DNA of 64,000 bases, from contig QCXZ01000053.1 in the NCBI GenBank assembly GCA_025024175.1, positions 5,394,001 to 5,458,000 on the forward strand. The letters are read 5' to 3'. This stretch comes from Rhyzopertha dominica. Lineage: Eukaryota; Arthropoda; Insecta; Coleoptera; Bostrichidae. This document shows positions 32,311-45,329 of the stretch, piece by piece (position 1 is the stretch's first letter; each line of letters starts with the position of its first letter). Under the pieces are notes generated by a model. It ran no database searches. It saw only the letters and a list, made by a program, of their open reading frames with translations, and was not told the origin of the DNA. The position numbers were made by a program, and so were the translations under genes.

Positions 32311-33755
32311 TAAATATTGAGATAAAATCCACCTAGATATAAGCTTACTTTCAGTTCTACTGAAGACAGAAGCGAAATAGTATTCAGACATGCCAAATTG
32401 TTGTGGTTAGGTCATACATAGGTTAATTAACTTCTTGGATGAAACTGGTATGAATAGTTAAGCATGCTCTCCTAGCTCTCCCGATTTAAACAGGAAAAGG
32501 GCATGTCCAAGAACGATTTTAACCACACCTCGCATCCAAAATAATAATTTTTCTGTCTATAACACTTCACATGCTTTGACTGAAATTGGTCTTTTCCTGA
32601 CAGCTTGCTATAGTTTATTATACTATCTTAAAAAGGATCAAGTTTCCATGTATTTCGGAAACAAGGTTGAGTTGCAGTCGTGAGATAAATTCTCGCAATA
32701 ATAATACCTGTGGTCATATATTAATTTAGTAGGTAAGTAAATTATTTCGTGGTCGACAAAATTGACACCAACGAAACGCTTATAAGTAATCCACACTTGA
32801 TCAATGTCTGCATTAGTACTTTAAGTTAGTCTTTTCAGAACGTATTAATAGCTTTGAATCATGAAGATATAAATAAGTCTTAGGACACATTTGCAAAGAG
32901 TAGTAGTAGAAACCCATTTAGTTGATGTTTAGAAATAAGCTTTATCAGAAAACAACATTAAAATGACTCTGGTTGGTGTTGTAAACAGTTGAAATAATGA
33001 ATTACAATATTAATGCTGTGTTTATAAAATGATCCGCAGTACACATTTTCGCTTAATAATTGTAAAAACACTTAGAAAGCAAGCTTGCCCTTATTCATAG
33101 AGGCGCAAGTGGAGCCTTTCGCTTATGCAACCTCTAAGACGGCCCAAAGCAGCACTGTCTGCATAAAATTGGGTAACTTGATGGTCAATGTTCTATGGCC
33201 ATAGAACCAACTTTTATAATAGAATGGTTGATTACCCAAGTAACAAATTTACTCATCTAGAACAAAATAAATATCGGTTTGTATAAATTGTAACTATTAT
33301 CTGTTTTTTTTTTTCTGTTTTTCCGCAGACATGTAAAAATTTGCGTAAATTACTGTAGAAGACTGGCGATAACGGATTCTTTTGCGTACAACAATATTTT
33401 ACAAGTTTCAACATACGAATTTTTTATAACAATTTTGAGAGAACTTTTTTCACACTCGCGTTTCATACATCTGGTGAAGAATGATGTTTTAAAACTATAT
33501 TTCACTCAAAATATTATTATTTAGTCTATTTATTCGTAACAACAAAAGTTAAATAAAAAATTAACAAGGAAGGGCAATAAAAATATAAACAACTTATAAA
33601 CTAAAAGAAATATTACGGAAAGCATTAGGCAAAATAAATCATATAATAATAATTATAATAAATATTTAAAGTGACGGCCGTTTACTTGCAATCATAAACC
33701 TTTGTTTTCTGAAACAAACTTGGAAGAGTACATGTATCTAAAATATCATTATAGA
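32311..33755. other. No gene recognised
   Basis: AT-rich. Identical to 42628-44070 apart from sporadic bases. Nothing supported. Confidence 0.5.
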
Positions 33756-33759
33756 ACAT

Positions 33760-34870
33760 CAATCATTCTAAAGCATTCGGCTCCAAGTTTTTAAAGAATT
33801 CTGGGCAAATGCCATCAAAATCAGCAGCTTTGCGGGCTTTCAGAACACAAATAGCTTGCCGAAGTTCTTCCAATGGAAATAATTGTGACAATTTTACTGA
33901 AGGTTCGCATCTTTTTCTTAACTGACAAAGTTTTCCCTTCATGTTTTTCAATACCTCCGTAGATATTTGAACAGAATTGGAGACATTAACTTCTTCAATG
34001 GTTGGTTCTAAATTTTTCAGCATGTTCAAACTGTTGCAACTGGAGTGGGTGAAGTACATGTTGTGCATTGGAGTATTCCATTTTCCTTCCGACATTGATT
34101 GAGGCATTCTAGAATCCTGTCAGCCAATTTATAACCGGGAACCTTTTAGAATTGTACTCTTTGCAGCAGCCATTATTACACCAACAAATCTCTCGTAGTT
34201 TTCAGTAGTTGCTGGGACCCACGAAGATTCACGTCAATTTGAGTAAAAAATCCTAACCAGTCCGCTTTTTGAAAGTTCCATTGTGGTTTCTCAAGTGATG
34301 GCACATTTTTAATCTGTATCCGAATTACGACTAACTGTGGGCGATTGTTGGCTTCGTAGTCATTTAACAACTTGCCGTATCACATAAAAAAGCATTAAAT
34401 TAGCATCACATGAGGAGATGCAGAGGTCTGGTCTTCTTTTTTCCATGTAAACAAGATGCAGTTTGTTCTCTTCTATCAAGTTGATCAAAGCAAGTTCGCT
34501 CATGTCATTATCACTGTAGCCCCATAAATTATGATGGCTATTGAAGTCACCGATATATCTAAGGAAGTTGTCTGGCCAGACAGTATTCTGAGATTTATAA
34601 ATATTGTAAATGGTGAGGCCTCCTACTTTAGTTATGATCATTTCATTTCTTTATTAACTGACCGGAAGTTGGTTAAGTCAGATTTCACATAAGTTGCAGA
34701 TCGATGAATACTGTTATTTAGAGAACAGATTAGGGTATATCCCAAGATCGTCCCTCATCTGCGGAGATCTTGAAGAAGTGTCACGTTTACTTTATTGCCT
34801 TGAGCAGCTCTTGAAGGCAAGTAGTTGATATACCTTCTATATTTAACTGTAGAATTCGAAGACTATGATC
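33760..34870 (-). pseudogene. LINE ORF2 fragment (endonuclease to RT start)
   Basis: The minus strand shows an apurinic-type endonuclease. GYTLICSLNNSIHRSATYVK (about 34740-34680) comes first, then IITKVGGLTIYNIYKSQNTVW (34640 on) and YIGDFNSHHNLWGYSDND (catalytic GDFN.HH). After a frame change it gives EKPQWNFQKADWLGF, and finally LRQAICVLKARKAADFDGIC followed by PEFF (RT onset). Stops and frame breaks separate the pieces. RT catalytic boxes are absent. Jockey/I-like by motif resemblance. Confidence 0.75.
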
Positions 34871-35013
34871 GATAATAATGGACCGGAAGCAGCCTGTAGG
34901 CTGAGTATGGTCTTCTAAGTAACATCCATTGGAGATTTCAGTTGGGCAACATCTTGAATGGGTTGCAACTGTGGAACCTGCACTAGGTCGTAAATGGTTG
35001 CCATAGTTGCAAC

Positions 35014-37024
35014 CAAAGCTGGGAAATTTATTTTTGAAATTTACCTAAGTTACTTTGCATAGTTGCTCAATAGAAAGTAACTTTAGTAACTCAGGTAAAA
35101 TAAAATAAAAGGTGGGTGATTCATATAAGGTTTTAAGGTCAAGTAAATAATTAGGACACGATTGAACGTCACAGAAGTTTAACTATATACTGCCTGGTCT
35201 ACGCTGCATCTTACAGAAGGCTGCATTTTACTTGAGGAGTATAACTTTATGTTGTGCATAACAATAGCATAGCATTGAAAGTTCGAAACATCTGTCCACG
35301 AAGTTGTTTTTTAATTTGTTTGTATCTATGAGTTTGATTGCATATAAAAAAATGCTTTAAAAATAAATAAAATTAGTTTCCACCGAAAAATCATAAAACA
35401 TCATGGGCTAACCCCTCTGTTCTTTTTGGACCTTAAAATTTTTGCACCTCCGATTTGTATAATTTCAAGCATATTTACTAATCTGGACCTCCTGAATTTC
35501 GGAATGGTATCTGTTTGTCGCTAGCTACAACGGTTCGATCTAAAAGCGAAGTAAATTAGGCCGCCTGACGTCCTAGGTCATTTCTGATCAAATTTTTGGA
35601 ATCTGCAGCTCAAAATACATCTGTTTGTCGATTTTGAGCTAAAATTAGTTTCCACCGAAAAATCACAAAACATCAAAGGCTAACCCTTTGTTCTTTTTGG
35701 ACCTTAAACATTTTTGCACCTCCGATTTGTATAATTTCAAGCATATTTACTAATCTGGACCTCCTGAATTTCGGAATGGTATCCGTTTGTCGCTAGCTAC
35801 AACGGTTCGATCTAAAAGCGAAGTAAATTAGGCCGCTGACGTCCTAGGTCATTTCTGATCAAAATTTTTGGAATCTGCAGCTCAAAATACATCTGTTTGT
35901 CGGATTTTGAGCTAAAAAATTAGCTTCTACCCGAAAAATCACAAAACATCAAAGGCTAACCCCTTTGTTCTTTTTGGACCTTAAATTTTTGCACCTTCCG
36001 ATTTGTATAATTTCAAGCATATTTACTAATCTGGACTCCTGAATTTCGGAATCGGTATCCGTCTGTCGCTAGCTACAACGGTTCGATCTAAAAGCGGAGT
36101 AAATTAGGCCGCCCGACGTCCTAGCTCATTTCTGATCAAATTTTTGGAACTCTGCAGCTCAAAATACATCTGTTTGTCGATTTTGAGCTAAAATTAGTTT
36201 CCACGAAAAATCGCAAAACATCAAAGGCTAACCCCTTTGTTCTTTTTGGGACCTTAAAAATTTTTTAACTCCGATTTGTATAATTTCAAAGCATATATTT
36301 AATAATCTGGACCTCCTGAATTTCGCAATGGTATCCGTTTGTCGCTAGCTACCAACGGTTCGATCTAAAAGGGGAGTAAATTAGGCTGCCCGACGTCCTA
36401 GCTCATTCTGATCAAATTATTGGAATCTGCAGTTCAAATACATCTGTTTGTCGGTTTTGAGCTAAAATTAGTTTCCCACCGAAAAATCGCAAAACATCAA
36501 AGGCCAACCCCTTTGTTCTTTTTGGATCTTAAAAATATATCAGATAATGCTGCACAATCTAGTACATTTTACATAAATCTAGTACATTTTAACAATTACT
36601 TTGTACATCGTGAAGAAAGTAACTGGCAACACTGACCAACATTAACCGTCAGCGTCAATCTCATACTCTTCAATGTTTTAGCTTTTAAGTTTGTCTGTTG
36701 TTTGCAACTCAAGATGCAACAACTTGTTGTTCATGTTGGGGCAACGTATATTTAGATTAAAAAAGTAACTAGGTTACTCCGAAGTAACTAAGTTACATCA
36801 GAGTAAATAAGTTACGACGGTAACTTAGTTATTTTGATTTAACTTAGTCACTTTCAAGTAACTTAGTTACATTACAACAACAACAACAGCAAGTTACAGT
36901 TACATTTTTTAAAAAGGAATTACGTTATTAGTTAGTTTTTAACCCAAATTAAAAGTAACTAAGTTACCAAATGTAACTTAGTTACTAAAAAGTATCTTAG
37001 TTATAAGTTATTTTCCCAGCTCTG
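35014..37024. mobile_element. Non-autonomous hAT element (2.0 kb)
   Basis: Ends CAAAGCTGGG (35014) and CCCAGCTCTG (37024) form a hAT-type inverted terminus (CAGxGCTGGG). They are flanked by 8-bp near-duplicates GTTGCAAC (35006-35013) and GTTTCAAC (37025-37032), the hAT target-site length. The sub-terminal DNA is packed with GTAACTNAGTTAC-type words in both directions. No transposase frame. The middle is filled by a 272-bp tandem repeat. Confidence 0.75.
35369..36535. repeat. 272-bp tandem repeat, ~4.3 units (first copy)
   Basis: Each unit runs from AAAATTAGTTTCCACCG to GTCGATTTTGAGCT and contains CGCTAGCTACAACGGTTCGA. This copy has many one-base insertions. The equivalent array at 45683-46850 is cleaner and shows spacings of 272, 272, 272 and 274 bp. 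Confidence 0.9.
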
Positions 37025-37032
37025 GTTTCAAC

Positions 37033-38476
37033 CACACTAGTATGGCGCTGGGGACCTTGGCTGTCACTTACATCTTACTGGAGTAAAGTTTTGCTTTCAT
37101 ACGTTTCTACACAAAGTTTATTGTATATTAATAGAAATATGTCAATGAGATAAAATATTCCGAGTTCAAAAATTGAATTTATACAGACTTCCACTGATAT
37201 AATCCGTTTTGTTGCTTTGTAAATCGATCATTCAATGCCGTTTGATTCACTTTGAAGGTTTTGTCAGCTTTTACTATTTTTCACTCACTGTGTGTGGATG
37301 CTGCCGCCAATTATTGAAGTTTTTCTGCATTGAAATGATTAGGTGAAGACTTAATAAGAGAATACGTTTAATGTTATAATATAAATAATCTCTCTGTTTT
37401 AAAATGCACCCCTTTCAAAAGACGCCTCCTGCTAATATATTCTGCTGAGTCCATTTAAAAGTAGACAAATAGGACTTCATAATGTTTTTTTTCTTTTATC
37501 AGAAAGGTATTAAGATTGTAAAAAGAATGGGCTGAACTGTGTTACTAGAATTGCGTCTGCCAGTGTAATGATTATTGTACCGATTAAAAATCCAACTAAC
37601 CAACCAACGAAAACTGGCCAACCTTATTATATCTTGATAAATTGCTGGGAACTACGAAGCGACGGCAGCACAAATTCCAGCCCCACTTAGGGAACGGCAT
37701 CCCGTATAATTCCGATAAACTCATTAAATTTTAAACACAGCTACAACGAATCAATAATGCGTCCTCTGAGGGTAGCATTAAAAGGAACTAATTTTGTTTA
37801 ACGGACCCCCTCGCGATACACGCGATAGCTGCCCTTAAATCGAATCATTCGGGCTGCTTCCACAAGAGAATGCTGAAAGCGGAGATCAAAGAATTCTCGG
37901 GTGTGCAAAGGCGCTTTTTTTCTGAAAATTAAGTGGGTAGTTGCGAGCGAGACGGGTAGGTACGTATCGGGGGAAACAGCCCAGTTCCCTGCTGTTAACG
38001 CGATAGTCTGAATAATGGATGCAGATTGGAATTTGCTAAGAGGTCGGATAAATCTCAGTCCTAGAAAAAGGGGGGAGGCTTTGCTAAAGGGAGGTATACA
38101 TCTGCTACGTGTGCAGGTGAAAAACAAGCAACACGAGGTGTGATAAAAAATGCGATGAAGCATCAATATACAAGTATTATAAAACAAAGTTCTCCGAGGC
38201 GTCTTGTAAAGAAAATTTTGGGTTTTAAAACTAATTAATTTATTTCGTTCGGTCTGGACAGTGTGTGCCCTATATAGCGTACCTTTGATTTTTTTTGCGC
38301 GTTTTTCAAGTAGGCTGGGCAAAAAGTTGATCATTAACTGACATCTTGGTTTTCGAATGTCGTGAAAAGTCGAACGTGATTTTAATTATCATCCATTAAG
38401 GGATTTGCTTTTCACAACATAACTGTGGTGACTTTATTTGGTTATTGGTTTATCGTGAATTTGGGCACGATGCTTT
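37033..38476. other. Unassigned; GC-richer block near the contig end
   Basis: No transposon motif. 37650-38110 is less AT-rich (tcgcgatacacgcgatagct and similar) and might be a conserved non-coding block. A 178-codon minus-strand frame at 37798-38334 is interrupted in the second copy and is not a gene. Confidence 0.4.
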
Positions 38477-38576
38477 NNNNNNNNNNNNNNNNNNNNNNNN
38501 NNNNNNNNNNNNNNNNNNNNNNNNNNNNNNNNNNNNNNNNNNNNNNNNNNNNNNNNNNNNNNNNNNNNNNNNNNNN
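38477..38576. other. Assembly gap, exactly 100 N
   Basis: One hundred N in a row, the usual placeholder for a gap of unknown size between scaffolded contigs. It joins two ends that carry the same 10.2 kb. Confidence 0.98.
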
Positions 38577-40206
38577 GTTTCAGGTGGAATCCTCATGCAC
38601 TCGTTAATAATTCTTTCTCGCAGATCGTCCAGGCTAGTAGGTTGTGTTTTGTAAACCACAGATTTAAATGACCCCATAGAAAAAAATCTAAAGGCAGTCA
38701 AATCGGGTGATCGTGGCGGGCATTCAATTGTTCCACGCCCTACCAATCCAGTGAAGAGGAAATCTATGATTTAACCATTTCGCACATTAATGACGTAATG
38801 CGGTGGGGCTCCATCATGTTGGTAAAACAATTCGTATTCATCCAACATTGGATTTCCTTCAGGGTCACGTTGGGTTTTTAATTGCTCTGTGATTAAAGGA
38901 TCAATAACGTTTATCAAGTAATTCTAAATACTTCCCCCATTTAGCGTCCCATCAATTGAAAATTGACCTACAATTGCCGTTGGCCAAGTATTGCAGCCCA
39001 GACGTTCAGCTTCTGAGGAACTTGTGTATGACCTTCTCGAAAAATATAAGGATCTTCGTCCTCCAGTACCTGACGTTATGTTTATTTACAGAGCCGTTCA
39101 AAGAAAATGTGCATTCATCACTGAAGCAGATATTTTTTATTAGATTTGGATTTACTATAATCTTTTCTGTCATAATTTCGCCAAATTGCAGGTCTTCTTC
39201 ATCTTCGCCGAGTTCCTGGAGAGTTTTCATCTTATAGGGATGGAATTTGTGCAGTTTTGTAACTTTCCTTACAGATGAATAAGAAAGTCCAGTGGCTGTA
39301 GAAATGTTACGTAAGAGCTAGTTGGATCCATTGCAAAATGACCAAGTACTTCAAGTTGGGCCCATTTCATCAACGACTCTATTCCCTGCCCTTTTTTTGT
39401 TTACTACAGATCCAGTGGCTTGAAATTTCTGCACGAGATCGAGAATGTACTCTAGCGTCAACATTTTTATCGGGGTGCCGTTCGTTAAACACCCTTGCTG
39501 GCGCACGAGCACAGCTATGCTCAGCACCGTAAATAAAAATTATTTCTACCCTTTTCGGCAGTTGGAATAAACCATTATCACTTGGACTCTCACTTTAAAA
39601 TTTCACGCGATTTATAAAAGGAATGTGAACAAAAAGATGGTCGTGCCAAAGAAGTAAGCCAAAAGTTGAAACAAAAAATTGGAAACACAAAGTAGATAAT
39701 TATTTAGCCAATTCAGTATAAACTGTCGAGTTGCAATATCAAGTAATGTCGAAAGAAAATTTTAAGTATTTTTGGCATTTTGTTTAGGTGTAACAATTAT
39801 TTTTTAACAAGTTTTTTTAGGCTTAAGTAAGGACAATTTTTATTGTAACTGCAAGGCAATAAATTTTGTTAAAAAAAAGTCCAAAATATTCCATTTTATA
39901 AGCCACTTGCTACAATGGCACTTTTTGACCCACTACCCCGTCAATGGGTAAAAAATAGTAAAACTAATTACATGGCAAGACTCCTTGTGTAATAAGCTTT
40001 TTAAATGATTGTATCGTAAGATGGGTAGTTTCATTTAAAATTTTTGAAGGGGTATCTACCCCGCTAAGAGGGGTAATCGCTATCCATTAAAAACTTATCT
40101 CAAAAGTTGTCCCCCTGCAAACAAAAGTTTACCTGTTTTTTGGCAAATTTTAAATTTTTCATCTATTTAAAGTTATTTAAGGTGTGAAGTTTTCAAAAAA
40201 TCACCC
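38577..40206 (-). mobile_element. DD41D mariner-like element, second copy, cut by gap
   Basis: Corresponds to 28273-29893. The left TIR and the transposase C-terminus are missing at the gap. The right end, CACCCTATATAG, is intact. The transposase remnant (about 38577-39580, minus) keeps EEDLQFGEIMTEKI in one frame, unlike the first copy. It has several other frameshifts that the first copy lacks. Confidence 0.8.
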
Positions 40207-41682
40207 TATATAGCTAAGTGATGTCTCAGTGATTGACTTTTATAATTTGGCAGCACTTGTTTTTTCCACCATTGGCAGCTTGATATGTGGAGGAATTAAG
40301 AGATGATCCTGGTATTTAAGAAAAAAAAATATACTTTGAACTAACAGTAGCCCCAAATTCGATATCTGAATTACCTCCATCCTAAAATACTTTTAATGGG
40401 AGGGTTTGACGAATAACTGATACCTATAGCTGCAAAATGAAACCAGTTTATTGTATGTAGTTTTAGTACTATTACTGCTCATTCCGTCAACTGTATTATC
40501 ACCTCGTGTGATCAAATGGTTAAGCCTTTTTAAACATTCTGATTACTTTTACATTATTAAGCATAGGAACGCAAGTGGACGTATGGGACATACGTTATAT
40601 AGGTTTCTATTGTTTTACGACTTGCAATGGTGCATTAAGAAATTCGCCATTTAAACCTGCTATTCCTATTTAGCGAACTTTTTACGGCCCGAGCGTATGC
40701 CTGTTACAAATAAAAAGTTCCATTTCGAAATAATCCAAGCGTTTTCTCGTAGGTAACACAATTCAAACACATCGTTACGATGAAATTACAAGCGAGTCAT
40801 TTCATAATTGTTACAGGCCGATAGTTAAAAGCTTTCTTTTGTCTGACGATGCTGACTTTCCATTTATAATAAGTAACAATAACACGCCGGGTTAATTGTG
40901 GTCTGAATTTAGTGTGTAGGTTGCTTCAGGATATCGCTTATTACCATTTTTTAATTCAGAGCGGTGTTAACCTTTCACTTTTTGAATAATGTAATATGGA
41001 TAGGCTTTCGCTGGGAGCGGTGAATTAGGGGTAATGACTCTGAATGCGATAAAATTTTAATGTGGCTTATAAGGGATGCTTTTTATATATTAAAGGGATC
41101 CACCATTATCCTGCAATTAAATTACAATTATATTTTATAAACTGGCGATATTTTTAGCGTTGAAAATGCTTTATTAATCGTTTTGCATACTGATGTATGT
41201 CGATTTTTGATATCAGCTGCTGTAGATTTTATAAAGATATTATAAGCATATTATAAACAAAATCCACCAGTGAGTACATGTATATCGAGCGTGATAATGT
41301 CCACTGGCCGAGCTAAAATTTTGGAAGGTAATTTACTTTTTATGTCTTCCTGTATAGATGTAATTCAAGACGTAAACTTTCGCTTGTCGCGCAGAAACAA
41401 AATGCCAAAGAAATAATAACATCTAGTTCAAACTAGAAGTTTAATTTTTTATGCATTTAACAATGATTCGGCTATGCAAACAGATGAAACTAACAAGTAG
41501 CATCCAAACCAGATACATACAAAAATGTGGTATCTATCATGCTACAAATTTACTCAAGACAGATCGAAGCAATTGTATTTGCATCCACTATGATACTAAC
41601 ATTGTTATTATGCGATCTAGACCATGTTGTANTTTGANACGTAGTCATCGTATACAATATTAACAATTTTGGCATTGTCTAT
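40207..41682. other. Second copy of the unassigned stretch 29894-31367
   Basis: Same sequence. The secreted-like frame loses one T, so the N-terminus reads MKPVY instead of MKPVLLY. Confidence 0.45.
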
Positions 41683-42627
41683 ACCGGGTTGTTACTCCGT
41701 GTCAGTCCTCGTTTCCGAGATATGGGTTCAAGTTGCACCATTTTTCTTTGACTGGTGGTAATTTTCATCTAGTTTGATCTACTTACTGCGAATCGAGCAC
41801 CCAGAAAGTAAATAAAAAAAACATGATTCCGTGAAAAATGCAGTATTATTCCAGATTTACACACAATACAGCCTTTAGTAAAAGTTTTCTAATGTTCTTT
41901 GTAGCTTATTTAGAGGTAAGTTCTGAATTTCTGTCCTGATTCGTCCTTTTAAGTCTTCTGCATTATGTGGTCGATCAACATAAATACGATTTTTTAGATA
42001 CCCCCACAGGAAAAAAATCAAGCGGATCAGGGGAACGTGCTGGTCATTTCTATCGCTCCGCGCCTACCAATCCATCTGTCTGGAAATATCGCATTCAAAT
42101 ATCTACGAACGTTGACTGCAAAATGGGGCGATGCACCACCTTGCTGAAACCATATCTGTTCAGAAGGACGCACAGCATTTTCCCGATTAGGGAACAGGCG
42201 AATAAGTTCTGGTATAATGTGGCTCATGCAAGAGCTGTAAATACTTGACCGCATTCAAATTTCCCATCGATGAAAAGAGGCCCAACAATGTGCTCACCGA
42301 TAATACCACACTGGACATTCACTTTCTGATGGTGTTGTGTGTGGACTTGTTCAATTCAATTGGTTCATGATCTTCATGAACTGCATTGTAGAGTGCAACT
42401 ACTTCCGAATAACTTCGCCTTCTAGCTCCATAACCAATCATCATCAAAATTTCGATGCCATCATGTTTAATTAAATGAGGCATTGCGATTGCAAATAACA
42501 AAGTGACTGAAAATTATCACCAGTCACGAGAACGGTGGAAACACCTAGAGTTTTATTCTTACTTAGCACAATTTCAGAAAGATCTAAAATATCCTGCAGG
42601 TTCCATATTTTACAGGTACCCTGTATG
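41683..42627 (-). mobile_element. Internally deleted mariner-like element, second copy
   Basis: Corresponds to 31368-32310. The transposase pieces lie at 41875-42501 on the minus strand, with the same missing middle and the same Asp-to-Gly change (WFQQGGASPHF). Confidence 0.7.
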
Positions 42628-44075
42628 TAAATATTGAGATAAAATCCACCTAGATATAAGCTTACTTTCAGTTCTACTGAAGACAGAAGCGAAATAGTAT
42701 TCAGACATGCCAAATTGTTGTGGTTAGGTCATACATAGGTTAATTAACTTCTTGGATGAAACTGGTATGAATAGTTAAGCATGCTCTCCTAGCTCTCCCG
42801 ATTTAAACAGGAAAAGGGCATGTCCAAGAACGATTTTAACCACACCTCGCATCCAAAATAATAATTTTTCTGTCTATAACACTTCACATGCTTTGACTGA
42901 AATTGGTCTTTTCCTGACAGCTTGCTATAGTTTATTATACTATCTTAAAAAGGATCAAGTTTCCATGTATTTCGGAAACAAGGTTGAGTTGCAGTCGTGA
43001 GATAAATTCTCGCAATAATAATACCTGTGGTCATATATTAATTTAGTAGGTAAGTAAATTATTTCGTGGTCGACAAAATTGACACCAACGAAACGCTTAT
43101 AAGTAATCCACACTTGATCAATGTCTGCATTAGTACTTTAAGTTAGTCTTTTCAGAACGTATTAATAGCTTTGAATCATGAAGATATAAATAAGTCTTAG
43201 GACACATTTGCAAAGAGTAGTAGTAGAAACCCATTTAGTTGATGTTTAGAAATAAGCTTTATCAGAAAACAACATTAAAATGACTCTGGTTGGTGTTGTA
43301 AACAGTTGAAATAATGAATTACAATATTAATGCTGTGTTTATAAAATGATCCGCAGTACACATTTTCGCTTAATAATTGTAAAAACACTTAGAAAGCAAG
43401 CTTGCCCTTATTCATAGAGGCGCAAGTGGAGCCTTTCGCTTATGCAACCTCTAAGACGGCCCAAAGCAGCACTGTCTGCATAAAATTGGGTAACTTGATG
43501 GTCAATGTTCTATGGCCATAGAACCAACTTTTATAATAGAATGGTTGATTACCCAAGTAACAAATTTACTCATCTAGAACAAAATAAATATCGGTTTGTA
43601 TAAATTGTAACTATTATCTGTTTTTTTTTTCTGTTTTTCCGCAGACATGTAAAAATTTGCGTAAATTACTGTAGAAGACTGGCGATAACGGATTCTTTTG
43701 CGTACAACAATATTTTACAAGTTTCAACATACGAATTTTTTATAACAATTTTGAGAGAACTTTTTTCACACTCGCGTTTCATACATCTGGTGAAGAATGA
43801 TGTTTTAAAACTATATTTCACTCAAAATATTATTATTTAGTCTATTTATTCGTAACAACAAAAGTTAAATAAAAAATTAACAAGGAAGGGCAATAAAAAT
43901 ATAAACAACTTATAAACTAAAAGAAATATTACGGAAAGCATTAGGCAAAATAAATCATATAATAATAATTATAATAAATATTTAAAGTGACGGCCGTTTA
44001 CTTGCAATCATAAACCTTTGTTTTCTGAAACAAACTTGGAAGAGTACATGTATCTAAAATATCATTATAGAACAT
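42628..44075. other. Second copy of the unassigned stretch 32311-33755
   Basis: Matches the first copy at a constant offset of about 10316-10317; nothing recognised. Confidence 0.5.
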
Positions 44076-45186
44076 CAATCATTCTAAAGCATTCGGCTCC
44101 AAGTTTTTAAAGAATTCTGGGCAAATGCCATCAAAATCAGCAGCTTTGCGGGCTTTCAGAACACAAATAGCTTGCCGAAGTTCTTCCAATGGAAATAATT
44201 GTGACAATTTTACTGAAGGTTCGCATCTTTTTCTTAACTGACAAAGTTTTCCCTTCATGTTTTTCAATACCTCCGTAGATATTTGAACAGAATTGGAGAC
44301 ATTAACTTCTTCAATGGTTGGTTCTAAATTTTTCAGCATGTTCAAACTGTTGCAACTGGAGTGGGTGAAGTACATGTTGTGCATTGGAGTATTCCATTTT
44401 CCTTCCGACATTGATTGAGGCATTCTAGAATCCTGTCAGCCAATTTATAACCGGGAACCTTTTAGAATTGTACTCTTTGCAGCAGCCATTATTACACCAA
44501 CAAATCTCTCGTAGTTTTCAGTAGTTGCTGGGACCCACGAAGATTCACGTCAATTTGAGTAAAAAATCCTAACCAGTCCGCTTTTTGAAAGTTCCATTGT
44601 GGTTTCTCAAGTGATGGCACATTTTTAATCTGTATCCGAATTACGACTAACTGTGGGCGATTGTTGGCTTCGTAGTCATTTAACAACTTGCCGTATCACA
44701 TAAAAAAGCATTAAATTAGCATCACATGAGGAGATGCAGAGGTCTGGTCTTCTTTTTTCCATGTAAACAAGATGCAGTTTGTTCTCTTCTATCAAGTTGA
44801 TCAAAGCAAGTTCGCTCATGTCATTATCACTGTAGCCCCATAAATTATGATGGCTATTGAAGTCACCGATATATCTAAGGAAGTTGTCTGGCCAGACAGT
44901 ATTCTGAGATTTATAAATATTGTAAATGGTGAGGCCTCCTACTTTAGTTATGATCATTTCATTTCTTTATTAACTGACCGGAAGTTGGTTAAGTCAGATT
45001 TCACATAAGTTGCAGATCGATGAATACTGTTATTTAGAGAACAGATTAGGGTATATCCCAAGATCGTCCCTCATCTGCGGAGATCTTGAAGAAGTGTCAC
45101 GTTTACTTTATTGCCTTGAGCAGCTCTTGAAGGCAAGTAGTTGATATACCTTCTATATTTAACTGTAGAATTCGAAGACTATGATC
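44076..45186 (-). pseudogene. LINE ORF2 fragment, second copy
   Basis: Same endonuclease and RT-onset pieces as 33760-34870 (YIGDFNSHHNLWG, KARKAADFDGICPEFF). The three longest open pieces give identical protein sequences in the two copies. Confidence 0.75.
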
Positions 45187-45329
45187 GATAATAATGGACC
45201 GGAAGCAGCCTGTAGGCTGAGTATGGTCTTCTAAGTAACATCCATTGGAGATTTCAGTTGGGCAACATCTTGAATGGGTTGCAACTGTGGAACCTGCACT
45301 AGGTCGTAAATGGTTGCCATAGTTGCAAC

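Larger units (their letters stand above)
28273..38476. repeat. 10.2-kb block, first copy (contig end before gap)
   Basis: This 10204-bp stretch reappears as 38577-48783. The offset between matching points is 10304 at the start, 10316 through about 32.0-34.6 kb with no indels, and 10307 at the end. Extra single bases pile up in the last 3 kb of this copy (for example ttcccacc, accaacgg). That is what an unpolished contig end looks like. Probably one genomic locus. Confidence 0.9.

Noticed and set aside
35369..36535. Regular repeats that might suggest a CRISPR-like array
   Set aside because: The unit is 272 bp of continuous repeat without unique spacers, inside a hAT element in a eukaryotic genome.
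37798..38334. A 178-codon minus-strand frame
   Set aside because: It is broken in the second copy of the same locus (only 63 codons remain), so it depends on base errors near the contig end.
38425..38746. Open frames running through the N gap
   Set aside because: Artefacts of translating N; they fuse unrelated contig ends.
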